Origin: an uncultured Lentisphaeria bacterium
GTDB lineage: Bacteria; Verrucomicrobiota; Lentisphaeria; JABSQK01; CAJWLW01
Length of the DNA: 29,228 bases
Reading direction: 5' to 3'
NCBI GenBank assembly: GCA_913042885.1
Contig: CAJWLW010000029.1
Location: 1 to 29,228 of the forward strand
Shown: piece by piece, positions 16,535 through 23,521 of the stretch
Layout: each line of letters begins with the position of its first letter
Numbering within the stretch: the stretch's first letter is position 1
The notes under the pieces: model-generated
The model's input: the letters and a program-made list of their open reading frames with translations, nothing else
The model's database searches: none
What the model was told of the DNA's origin: nothing
Position numbers and translations under genes: made by a program

Positions 16535-16844
16535 GTCGGTGGTGTACCTGTGATTTCGTCTGCAATTTGCCCGTGTTTCTTGTCGTGTCGCTCAGGAGCT
16601 CAAGGCGCAGAACCATTTTTTCGCGGTCATCCGGGTTCCATTCGTTCCAGTGTTTTGATCTCTTGTCAGATTCATATTTCGTGCTCCAGTGAGCCTGAAT
16701 TACCGCTTGCGCGTCGAACGACAAAAGTCAAAAAGAAAAGTTTCCCCGATCCTCTCCAAAAACGGTCTCGATTGCCATCAGGGTCTGTACAATTTCCAAA
16801 AAGATATTCTTCACTCCCTTGAACCGGCGCTACCCGCTCCTCGC
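16535..16844. other. Intergenic stretch carrying repeat copy A
   Basis: No gene is supported in these 310 nt between the amidohydrolase stop and the deacetylase-like start. The stretch holds the duplicated element at 16671-16727. A 6-bp stem (CCGGCG at 16824-16829 with CGCCGG at 16849-16854) spans the amidohydrolase stop, and a short T run follows too far away to make a good terminator. Confidence 0.5.
16671..16727 (-). repeat. Duplicated intergenic element, copy A
   Basis: Matches copy B at 19382-19438 in 46 of 57 aligned positions without gaps, including the blocks TTCATATTT, GAGCCTGAA and TTGC. Both copies lie on the same strand, about 130-140 nt upstream of a minus-strand start codon (deacetylase-like here, DegT for copy B). 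Similarity fades but continues somewhat past 16727. Confidence 0.6.
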
Positions 16845-17855
16845 TCACCGCCGGGCGAACAGCTGAGCAGCGTTGTCGTGAAAGATCGCTTCGATTTGCT
16901 CTTGGCTCATGTCGCAGGCACCGCAGGCAAGCTTAATTGCGCGAATAGACTCATGGCTGACGAATGTGAATCCCAGCCGGTCGCCGACTGTGTGAACGCC
17001 GAACTCGAGCTGATCGTCGAAAACCCACGAGAAGAAATCGCCGATAGCGAAGCAGCGGCCGTGGAAATGACAGAATGGAAAGTCCGATCCCCACATCATT
17101 TTTGTGTGGCCGAAGGTCTTTAGAATCGCGACCATGCTGCCCGACTCGCAGGCACAGGAGGTATCAAAGAAAACATTGTCGAGTCCGGCAATGGCACCGA
17201 TACCGCGCACCGTATGTCCCGGGTTGAAGCCGCGGGCACAATGCGCCAGCACCAGCTGCATGTCGGGATACGTCGTGCAATAGTGGCGGATAGTCTTCTG
17301 ATTTCCTTCGTCGGCCAGCGCCTTGTCCCGCACCAGGTGAACGACAACCGGCAGCTTCGCCTCATGGGCCACGGCTACCAGCGGTTCCGGCAGGTACTCT
17401 TCGATCGTCGACTGTTGTGTATCCGTCCGCGCCGCCATCATATGGTACGGTTTCAAGGAGACCGGCCGGAACTGATCGATCTCGTCGCGCAGCTGATCGG
17501 CGCTCATCGCCGGATGAACGACGACACTGGAACCGCTGCCATCGTCGGTCGCGGCTTCTCCGGCAGCGAATTCGATGCCTTTCTCGCGGTCGTGACCGCT
17601 GATGGTCGACGGCAGAATATTGGCACCTGTGACGTTGCGACCGGGCAGGATCCACGGCAGATGATCGCGGTAGGAGGCCATGTCTGCGACTTCCGGGGTG
17701 TTTGCGACCATCTCGTTGTGGGTGTCACTGGTGTAGCCGCTGCGGTGGCCCAGATGCATATGGGCATCGAAGATTTTATCCGGTACAAAGTCGTTGAGCT
17801 CGACGTCGAAGAAGCTGTTGTCTTCATCGGCCAGGAACCATTTCGGAGAGATCAT
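16845..17855 (-). CDS. Amidohydrolase-family (metal-dependent hydrolase) protein
   Basis: A 336-residue TIM-barrel hydrolase of the amidohydrolase-2 type. Metal-site residues are visible: His32 and His34 in FDAHMHLG, His173 in VVVHLVRD, His205 in LVLAHCARGF, and Asp258 in MMWGSDFPF. The C-terminal IFHDNAAQLF is also typical. Related proteins hydrolyse amides or lactones, or decarboxylate. A strong ribosome site (AAAGGAGG, 17861-17868) lies 5 nt before the ATG at 17855, and the start overlaps the upstream DegT stop (ATGA). Co-translation with an aminotransferase suggests a step in the same pathway; the reaction is not identifiable. Confidence 0.88.
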   Translation of the reverse strand: MISPKWFLADEDNSFFDVELNDFVPDKIFDAHMHLGHRSGYTSDTHNEMVANTPEVADMASYRDHLPWILPGRNVTGANILPSTISGHDREKGIEFAAGEAATDDGSGSSVVVHPAMSADQLRDEIDQFRPVSLKPYHMMAARTDTQQSTIEEYLPEPLVAVAHEAKLPVVVHLVRDKALADEGNQKTIRHYCTTYPDMQLVLAHCARGFNPGHTVRGIGAIAGLDNVFFDTSCACESGSMVAILKTFGHTKMMWGSDFPFCHFHGRCFAIGDFFSWVFDDQLEFGVHTVGDRLGFTFVSHESIRAIKLACGACDMSQEQIEAIFHDNAAQLFARR

Positions 17856-19252
17856 TTCAGCCTCCTTTTGACACCCGATGGCGAAGGAGGCGCATACGCG
17901 GTGCCGGTATGAAGTTTAACGTTGGCGTAGGGCTGCGGATTCCGCTCATAATGCCGCAGTGAATCGATGTTCGACTCGACCTTGCTGATGATGTCCGCGA
18001 TCCGCTGCATGACCTTCGCTGCCGGTTTGTAGAAGCGAAAGATCAACTGAATGCCGTGACTGATTACGTATTCGGCATTGGGAACTGCATCTTTGCGGTA
18101 ATCGACCCTGGCGCGACGCAGGTTCTCGTGCCACACCGTGCGCGGGCCCTTATAGGTCTGCCAATGCAAACGGGGCCAGCTCGGGATCGGTGCCGGCAAA
18201 TAACTGGTCGCGGCCAGCCCTTCCGCCTGCAGCGCCTTGAGAAAGGTGTCGCGATGGACGCCCGCCTGCTTCGCACGAAACAGCATCGACCACATATAAT
18301 ACGAGGGATTGCCGTGCTTGCTGTGTTTCGGCCAGGCGAGGTATTTTGAGTCGGCAAGCAGCAACTGCAGGGTGGCAATGTTCTGGCGGCGCGCGTCGAT
18401 CTCGCGCGGCAGTTTCTTCAGTTGCTCGGTCAGCAGCGCTGCATCCACAGCTGTAATGCGATGGGTGTAAATCAGCGAATCGATATACGGCCGCAGCGCG
18501 TCGGGGAAACCCGGTTCGGTCGAGCGCGCATTGTGTTGGCACTGCAGGCAGGCGCGCCAGTAGACGTCCTGGTCGGGCGTCACCATGTAGCCGGCCTCTG
18601 TCGCACCTAATTGTTTGCCGCCCATACACGAGAACCCGTTGGCGTGTCCGAAATTGCCGACCCCGACGCCTTTCCATGTCGTGCCGTGTGCCTGGCTGCA
18701 GTCCTCGACGACCGCCAAGCCATGCCGCGTGGCGATACGCATGATGGCAGTCATATCCACCGGATGCCCGTACATGTGCACCGGCAAGATGGCGCGGGTC
18801 CGCGAGGTGATCTTGGCCTCGACCTGTTTCGGATCGATCAGGCCGGTGTTTCTGTTGACGTCGGCGAAGACGGGTATGGCATTCTGATGCAGGATACAGG
18901 CGGCCGACGCCCCCCAGGAGTAGGGCGTGGTGATGACCTCGTCGCCATCGGCGATTTCGAGTCCGGCCAGCGCCATCTGCAGGGAACTGTGGCCGGAGCT
19001 TGTGGTCAGCACGTGACGGCCACCGTGGTGCCGCGACAGGGCAGCCTCCGCCTCGCGCACCTCCGGTACGTCGCGGGAGAAGCCCAGGACGCGGCCTTCC
19101 TCCATGATCCTCATCACACGCTGGCAGGCACGTTTGGTGAAGTACGGATACACCGGCTGCTGGACCGTGCCTACCGGTTTGCCGCCGAGCAGAGCCAACT
19201 GTTTCGTGGCCCCGGTATTGCGGCGTGCATTGCCCAGACGTTTTTTTGCCAT
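17852..19252 (-). CDS. DegT/DnrJ/EryC1/StrS aminotransferase (second)
   Basis: A 466-residue PLP enzyme of the sugar aminotransferase family, clearly different from the one at 14354-15496. Asp184 in VVEDCSQAHG and Lys213 in SCMGGKQLG are the PLP contacts; HVLTTSSGHSSLQMAL and GDEVITTPYSWGASAACI form the cofactor-binding core. The CxxGGKQ-style lysine loop and the segment LQCQHNAR resemble the branch that includes 3-amino-5-hydroxybenzoate-synthase-like enzymes. The C-terminal tail of about 60 residues goes beyond the usual family length. AGGAG (19259-19263) lies 6 nt before the ATG. It is the first gene of the minus-strand run and overlaps the amidohydrolase start. Confidence 0.9.
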   Translation of the reverse strand: MAKKRLGNARRNTGATKQLALLGGKPVGTVQQPVYPYFTKRACQRVMRIMEEGRVLGFSRDVPEVREAEAALSRHHGGRHVLTTSSGHSSLQMALAGLEIADGDEVITTPYSWGASAACILHQNAIPVFADVNRNTGLIDPKQVEAKITSRTRAILPVHMYGHPVDMTAIMRIATRHGLAVVEDCSQAHGTTWKGVGVGNFGHANGFSCMGGKQLGATEAGYMVTPDQDVYWRACLQCQHNARSTEPGFPDALRPYIDSLIYTHRITAVDAALLTEQLKKLPREIDARRQNIATLQLLLADSKYLAWPKHSKHGNPSYYMWSMLFRAKQAGVHRDTFLKALQAEGLAATSYLPAPIPSWPRLHWQTYKGPRTVWHENLRRARVDYRKDAVPNAEYVISHGIQLIFRFYKPAAKVMQRIADIISKVESNIDSLRHYERNPQPYANVKLHTGTAYAPPSPSGVKRRLK

Positions 19253-19330
19253 TTGTGACTCCTATTGAACAGGAATTTAGCCGAGATTCTGCACGATTTG
19301 AGATGGCGGGGAAAAAACAGTCGAAAAAAG

Positions 19331-19356
19331 GCGCTTCGGTTTCGTCAGGATAACGG
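19331..19356. repeat. 26-nt direct repeat, left copy
   Basis: Identical to 21997-22022 and in the same orientation; weaker similarity continues for about 12 nt on the right side. On the minus strand both copies can be read in one frame as RYPDETEA. Confidence 0.75.
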
Positions 19357-19381
19357 ACCGAGAAGGATTAGAGCCCTGCTT

Positions 19382-19438
19382 TTCATATTTTGTAATCCAG
19401 CGAGCCTGAACTACCGGTTGCCCTTCAAACGACAAGAA
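19382..19438 (-). repeat. Duplicated intergenic element, copy B
   Basis: Ungapped match to copy A at 16671-16727 (46 of 57 positions). It lies about 130 nt upstream of the second DegT start, as copy A does for the deacetylase-like start. Confidence 0.6.
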
Positions 19439-19574
19439 GAAAAAGCAGGTTTGACCCAATCCCCTGCGGGTCAATGGCAATCATATGAGGGCTTATCTTA
19501 GGTGCGAATGCGCTGCCTTAAAGGCTGGACAGGCCTGACGGCAAATTCCGGGATTTGTGGCGCAACGGATTTCT

Positions 19575-19764
19575 GTGCCGATTCGGCACTGTAAAGTACC
19601 GATGGGTGTTCCCTGTCCGGCAAGGGATAGCCGAGCGGTACTTTACGGTTTGATATGACGGGCAGGCATGCACCGTCCCGCGAAGGAGTTCCATCGCAAA
19701 CTCCGGAAACCCGGAACTGCTGGTCAAGTCGAACTTGCAAGACGTCCTGCCTGCCCTGTGGCAG
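19575..19764 (+). ncRNA. Hairpin-rich leader or structured RNA candidate
   Basis: Six stems follow one another: GTGCCGA-T-TCGGCAC (19575-19589); an 11-bp stem GTAAAGTACCG (19591-19601) with CGGTACTTTAC (19636-19646), enclosing TCCCT/AGGGA (19610-19614, 19623-19627); GACGG/CCGTC (19657-19677); GGAGTT/AACTCC (19685-19704); CAAGT/ACTTG (19725-19737); and CTGCC/GGCAG (19751-19764). The DUF2079 start follows at 19793 with no Shine-Dalgarno. I recognise no known RNA family. The two perfect stems at the left are strong; the short ones could be chance. The strand is assumed from the downstream gene. Confidence 0.35.
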
Positions 19765-19792
19765 AAGCGAGCAGCGCAAACGTCAAATTAAA

Positions 19793-21715
19793 ATGTCAAA
19801 GAACGCGAATAAACCAAACAACGGCGCGCCACCGGTGCGCAACCCCATTGAACTGCGGCACGCGATTTTCGTCGCGCTGGCAGTGGTCGGGTTGATCGCA
19901 GCCGTCATGGAAAACGAAGGATTCACCTTCGAGGTGCTCCATCACCTGGCGCGCGCCACCGACAACCAGCGAACGTACCCACTGTACTTGATGTTGGGCC
20001 TTCACGCCGGCCTCTGGGGTTGGGCGCTCAGTCGAGGTGGTTTGTCTTTCGGCGGCCTGGCTCGCGCGGTGTGGCCGCTGGCAATCTTGTGCGGTAACGG
20101 CGCCCTTTTGCTGCTGAATTTGTCCAGTGGCATGCTGTCGCTGTACGCCAGCATGCTACTGATGGGGTTGTGTGCGACTCGCGTCGTGCAGGCCTGCCCG
20201 CGCGAGACCAACCTCCGCCTGCCGACGGTGGCGGCGTGGATCCTGGCGTTGCTTGCCTGCCTTTATTTCGTATACTGGATGAGCTTTTTCCTTGAAGCCA
20301 TGCACGAGCGTTTGTTACTTGGCTACTCGGATATCGGTCTCTATTACAAACGACTGTTGAACTCTGTACGGTATGGCGCCTACCTGCAGGTGTATTCGGA
20401 GTTGCCGCCGTTTTGGGGGCATTTCAGCCCCGGCCTGATCCTGCTGGTACCGTTGTTCGCCTGCTTACCGACGATTAAATTCCTGATCCTCACGCAAGCC
20501 ATCGTGCTGGGCGGCACCTCGTTATTGCTGATGTTTCTGGCTCGGCGCCACGGGTTGTCAGCGCTGAGTTCATTGGCCCTGGCAATCTGTTACCTGCTGT
20601 ATCCATCGACGTCGCAGATTGCCTACAACTTCTCGTACGGCTTCAACCCGAATACTTTGGCTCTGCCGTTTTTTGTGGCTGGCGGCTACTGCCTGCTCGA
20701 ACGCCGCCATGTCCCCGCGACCATCCTTCTGGCGCTTGGCTTGAGCATGAAGGAATATCTGGCGATCTACATCGTCGGCCTCGGGATCATGCTGGCCTTG
20801 CACCGACGCTGGCGAACCGGAGCCATCATGGCAGCTGGCGGCGTACTGTATTTTGTCTTGATTTCCTTCGTCTTCATGCCATGGCACAGCCAGTCGGCAT
20901 ACGACCACATGGCGCGGGGTTACAGCACTTTGGGCAGCTCGCTGGGCGACGTTGTGCTGGCACCGTTTACCCAGACGGGATCTTTTTTTTCGTTGCTCTT
21001 CGCGCCTGCCAATTTTTCTCTGGTGCTGGAACTGCTCTTGCCGATGGGCTGTATGTGTCTGCTGGCACCACGGGTGGCGATCGCAGTGCTGCCGGTCCTG
21101 GGAATGAGTTGGTTGCACCAAGGGCAGCCGTTCAAGTGCATCGCCTTTCATTACCATGTGTGCACGATGGGCATTCTATTTCTGGCTCTGATTCGCGGTA
21201 TCAGCCGCAGAGATGAACCGTTGGCCCTGCCCTGGCAACGGTTACAGGCCCGGTACGACCGCAGCTGCGCCTGGATTCGCAGGATCAAGCCCGGTGCGGC
21301 GATCACCGGCGCATTAATTGCGGCGGTTTATGCAAGTTTGTTTCTATCGTTGTTTCCGTGGGCCAAACAGAACGTGGGCATCGTGCCGCCAAACAATCAG
21401 TTGATGCAAAACTACCTGGCCCGCCGCGACATTGTACAGTTGATCCCGGCCGATGCCACGGTTACAGGCGACGGTCGCAGCATTTGCCAATTCCTGGATC
21501 GCAGGTTGTCGCGGCGCTTCCAGTTCGATCCCTATTTTGAGACCGACTACCACGTCTATCAGGAGCGGTTTTGGAATTCTAATCCATCTGTCGTCCGTGC
21601 CCAGGTAGAGAAAATAATGGCCTCGGGCGCATACGAAATCATCTACCAGCAGCACGGCGTCCACGTGCTGAAACGCATCGACCCCCTGCCGCCGCCGCCC
21701 GGCGATTTGTTTTAA
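19793..21715 (+). CDS. DUF2079 polytopic membrane protein
   Basis: A 640-residue inner-membrane protein with about 12 hydrophobic segments. It carries the marks of DUF2079: a region HFSPGLILLVPLFACLP (family pattern HFSP-x-PLY), SYGFNPNTLALPFFVAGGY, and LALGLSMKEYLAIYIVGLG, where the family has a conserved K-E/D. DUF2079 proteins are distantly like membrane glycosyltransferases of the GT-C type, but their reaction is unknown. The soluble C-terminal part (about residues 535-640) holds NYLARRDIVQLIPADATVTGDG. I chose ATG 19793; the frame is open from 19655, but the added residues fall in the hairpin region and look non-coding. Flanked by 26-nt direct repeats. Confidence 0.85.
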   Translation: MSKNANKPNNGAPPVRNPIELRHAIFVALAVVGLIAAVMENEGFTFEVLHHLARATDNQRTYPLYLMLGLHAGLWGWALSRGGLSFGGLARAVWPLAILCGNGALLLLNLSSGMLSLYASMLLMGLCATRVVQACPRETNLRLPTVAAWILALLACLYFVYWMSFFLEAMHERLLLGYSDIGLYYKRLLNSVRYGAYLQVYSELPPFWGHFSPGLILLVPLFACLPTIKFLILTQAIVLGGTSLLLMFLARRHGLSALSSLALAICYLLYPSTSQIAYNFSYGFNPNTLALPFFVAGGYCLLERRHVPATILLALGLSMKEYLAIYIVGLGIMLALHRRWRTGAIMAAGGVLYFVLISFVFMPWHSQSAYDHMARGYSTLGSSLGDVVLAPFTQTGSFFSLLFAPANFSLVLELLLPMGCMCLLAPRVAIAVLPVLGMSWLHQGQPFKCIAFHYHVCTMGILFLALIRGISRRDEPLALPWQRLQARYDRSCAWIRRIKPGAAITGALIAAVYASLFLSLFPWAKQNVGIVPPNNQLMQNYLARRDIVQLIPADATVTGDGRSICQFLDRRLSRRFQFDPYFETDYHVYQERFWNSNPSVVRAQVEKIMASGAYEIIYQQHGVHVLKRIDPLPPPPGDLF

Positions 21716-21886
21716 CGAAAGGATCAAATCAGCGACTGGAGTTGAAAGGGGCTGTATGACCAGCGCAGAATCATCGTGACACTGTCGGAAGGAAGGACCG
21801 GTACAGCGGCGGCGGGAAAAAATCAGGATGTGCGGGCCGTTATCAACTAACGGACTGGCGAAACGCCAAACACACCGCTGACAACT

Positions 21887-22072
21887 TCATTTGCCACGGC
21901 CCTGGTTGTAGTTGCGAAAACGCACCGTCTCGTTTATCGCCTGCAGCGGCAGTTCAGCCAGTCTTTCGGAGTTGGCGGGGTTGACGACTAAAGCTTGCGC
22001 TTCGGTTTCGTCAGGATAACGGGCCGGGGAGGATATCGCTGCGGTTCCATCCGATGGGATACAGTGGTATAT
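21887..22072 (-). pseudogene. Possible remnant of a C-terminal coding region
   Basis: A minus-strand frame runs 61 codons to a TGA (21887-21889) with no ATG; an in-frame stop lies just upstream at 22073-22075. The translation has balanced protein-like composition, for example RYPDETEAQALVVNPANSER followed by LAELPLQAINETVRFRNY. Part of it (RYPDETEA) coincides with the 26-nt repeat that recurs at 19331-19356. I do not recognise a family, and chance is not excluded at this length. Confidence 0.28.
21997..22022. repeat. 26-nt direct repeat, right copy
   Basis: Identical to 19331-19356. Together the two copies bracket the DUF2079 gene and its hairpin-rich upstream region. Confidence 0.75.
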
Positions 22073-22073
22073 T
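22045..22073 (+). promoter_or_regulatory. Candidate sigma70 promoter for hydroxyacid dehydrogenase
   Basis: TTCCAT, 17 nt, then TATATT (22068-22073). The -10 matches the consensus at five of six positions and the -35 at three of six. It lies about 50 nt before the start codon at 22122. Confidence 0.35.
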
Positions 22074-22121
22074 CATTCCGCCAGACCGCAAACTTATTTC
22101 TCCTTGACCACCAGGCTGAAG

Positions 22122-23087
22122 ATGGAAAACCTCTATCGTGTATTATCGATGTGGGACTCGGGCATTGCTGCGGAAGTCTACGATCCCCTGGCAGGGCTGG
22201 CGCACCTCGATATTCAACCGCCGGACCGTGAGTTCCTGCTCAATCACATCGGCGAATACGACGTCTATCTGGCAACGCTGCACCTGCCGATCGATCGCCA
22301 GATTGTCGAACGCGGCGCCCAAGGCCGTCTGCGTCTGGTGTACACCGCGTCGACCGGTCTCGACCATCTCGATCTGGAGGCCCTGGCCGAATTCGGCATC
22401 GAGATGCGGTGCACCAAGACGGAATACGATTTACTGGACAACATCACCGCCACCGCCGAGCTGGCGTGCGCCTTGATGCTGGCGTCGGCGCGCAAGATTC
22501 CAGCGGCAAATCAGGCCGCGTGCGGTGGGCACTGGGCCCGCGATGTTTATCGCGGCATGCAGCTCTCCGGCAAGACGCTGGGCGTGCTTGGTGTCGGGCG
22601 CCTGGGACGTATGATGGTGCAATACGGTCGCGGCCTGCGCATGAACGTGATCGGCTGCGATCCGCATCCGCTGCGACCGCTTGCGGATCTGGAGTACCTG
22701 GACTTTGACGCCTTCGCGGCGGACGCCGACGTGATCAGTATTCATATCCACCTTGGACCGGAGACCGAACACTTCATCAATACGGAACGATTGCAGGCGA
22801 TGAAAGACGGGGTCATCCTGGTCAACACCAGCCGCGGCCGGATCATCGACGAAACGGCCCTGGTCGATGCCATTCACAGCGGCAAAGTGGGCGGATTCGG
22901 GGCCGATGTGATCGACGGCGAATGGCGCAATGATCTGGTTGATCATCCGTTGATCGCCCTGTCGCGGGAACACGACAACGTGGTAATCGTCCCGCACCTC
23001 GGCGGCGTCACGGTCGAGTCGCAGACAGTGTCGCACAAGTTCGTGGTGGACCGTCTGGCGGAAATCCTGCGAACGTGGCAAACGTAA
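22122..23087 (+). CDS. D-isomer-specific 2-hydroxyacid dehydrogenase
   Basis: A 321-residue NAD(P)-dependent dehydrogenase that interconverts a D-2-hydroxyacid and a 2-oxoacid. The nucleotide-binding loop is GVGRLG (157-162) with an acidic residue after the second strand (GCDPH), favouring NAD. The catalytic set is present: Arg238 in NTSRGRIIDE, Glu267 in VIDGEW, and His292 in VPHLGG. Overall it resembles the phosphoglycerate/glyoxylate-reductase branch, without an ACT domain. The ATG at 22122 is preferred over a TTG at 22104; the ribosome site is weak. Its 3' end overlaps by 7 nt with the remains of a short-chain dehydrogenase on the other strand. The substrate is unknown. Confidence 0.88.
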   Translation: MENLYRVLSMWDSGIAAEVYDPLAGLAHLDIQPPDREFLLNHIGEYDVYLATLHLPIDRQIVERGAQGRLRLVYTASTGLDHLDLEALAEFGIEMRCTKTEYDLLDNITATAELACALMLASARKIPAANQAACGGHWARDVYRGMQLSGKTLGVLGVGRLGRMMVQYGRGLRMNVIGCDPHPLRPLADLEYLDFDAFAADADVISIHIHLGPETEHFINTERLQAMKDGVILVNTSRGRIIDETALVDAIHSGKVGGFGADVIDGEWRNDLVDHPLIALSREHDNVVIVPHLGGVTVESQTVSHKFVVDRLAEILRTWQT

Positions 23088-23400
23088 CTGGCCTTGTCGC
23101 TGGCCAGGAATACAGCCGGATTGACGATTTCTTCCGGTTTGCCGACACGCCTCATGGGGATATGGGACTTCCAGAAGTTGAGGCACTCGTCCGCATCCGC
23201 GGCGACGGACAGGCCGGCGATGGAGTGCACGAAGGCGATGTCGACGATGACACCGCCGCCGCTTTTCAACATCTCCAGAACCACGCGCCGAGCACACAAG
23301 CAGACCCCGCGCAAATCCGTATCGACGACCCGGACCCAATCGTTGGCTTCGGTCTGCTCAAATGCCTTGGGAAAATCGACGCCGGCGTTGTTGAATAGAC
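23081..23400 (-). pseudogene. Decayed short-chain dehydrogenase (SDR)
   Basis: The minus-strand translation contains unmistakable SDR pieces: NNAGVDFPKAFEQTEANDWV, TDLRGVCLCARRVVLEMLKS, GGGVIVDIAFVHSIAGLSVA, then a jump to NFWKSHIPMRRVGKPEEIVN and PAVFLASDKASYV. The N-terminal NAD-binding region (TGxxxGxG) is gone. About 80-90 residues containing the catalytic Tyr-x3-Lys are missing between AGLSVAADA and DECLNFW, with the frame kept, and the terminal TGQ-x-VDGG is lost. The end overlaps the stop of the hydroxyacid dehydrogenase. It cannot be a working SDR; it is a deletion relic. Confidence 0.82.
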
Positions 23401-23409
23401 GGAATTGCA

Positions 23410-23438
23410 TTGACAGATTAATCGGAACATACTATTAC
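23410..23438 (+). promoter_or_regulatory. Candidate sigma70 promoter for dioxygenase gene
   Basis: A consensus -35 box TTGACA (23410-23415) and, after 17 nt, TATTAC (23433-23438), a four-of-six -10 match. It lies about 84 nt before the start of the plus-strand phytanoyl-CoA dioxygenase-family gene, at the edge of the SDR remnant. Confidence 0.45.
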
Positions 23439-23521
23439 AGTGGATGGATTGAGAGCATGGGCAAACTGCCCGACATAAACACCAGCGACAGCACATCACA
23501 CGTTTGGCCGGAGCCTCTGAG

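Larger units (their letters stand above)
19253..19792. other. Divergent intergenic region with repeats and hairpins
   Basis: No gene is supported in these 540 nt. They separate the divergent DegT (minus) and DUF2079 (plus) genes and so must contain promoters for both, none of which I can define. The stretch carries one copy of a 26-nt repeat (19331-19356), the duplicated element copy B (19382-19438) and a hairpin-rich segment (19575-19764). Open frames here have atypical Cys/Arg/Ser-rich translations. Confidence 0.5.
21716..22121. other. Intergenic stretch before the hydroxyacid dehydrogenase
   Basis: These 406 nt hold no intact gene. They contain the right copy of the 26-nt repeat (21997-22022), a minus-strand open remnant (21887-22072) and a candidate promoter (22045-22073). 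No terminator follows the DUF2079 gene. Confidence 0.5.

Noticed and set aside
16506..16724. 72-codon minus-strand frame through repeat copy A
   Set aside because: The similar reading in copy B (19277-19480) diverges after about 17 residues and indel differences break the frame, so similarity is at DNA level rather than protein level.
19525..19619. Third CTGGACAG ... CTGTCCGG pair similar to the 4448 and 6559 elements
   Set aside because: Spacing is longer (95 nt), the arms differ at the edge, it overlaps a stronger 11-bp stem, and it is not about 95 nt from any start codon, so I treat it as chance.
22431..23339. 302-codon minus-strand open frame
   Set aside because: Antisense to the hydroxyacid dehydrogenase; the real minus-strand signal at its right end is the SDR remnant in another frame.
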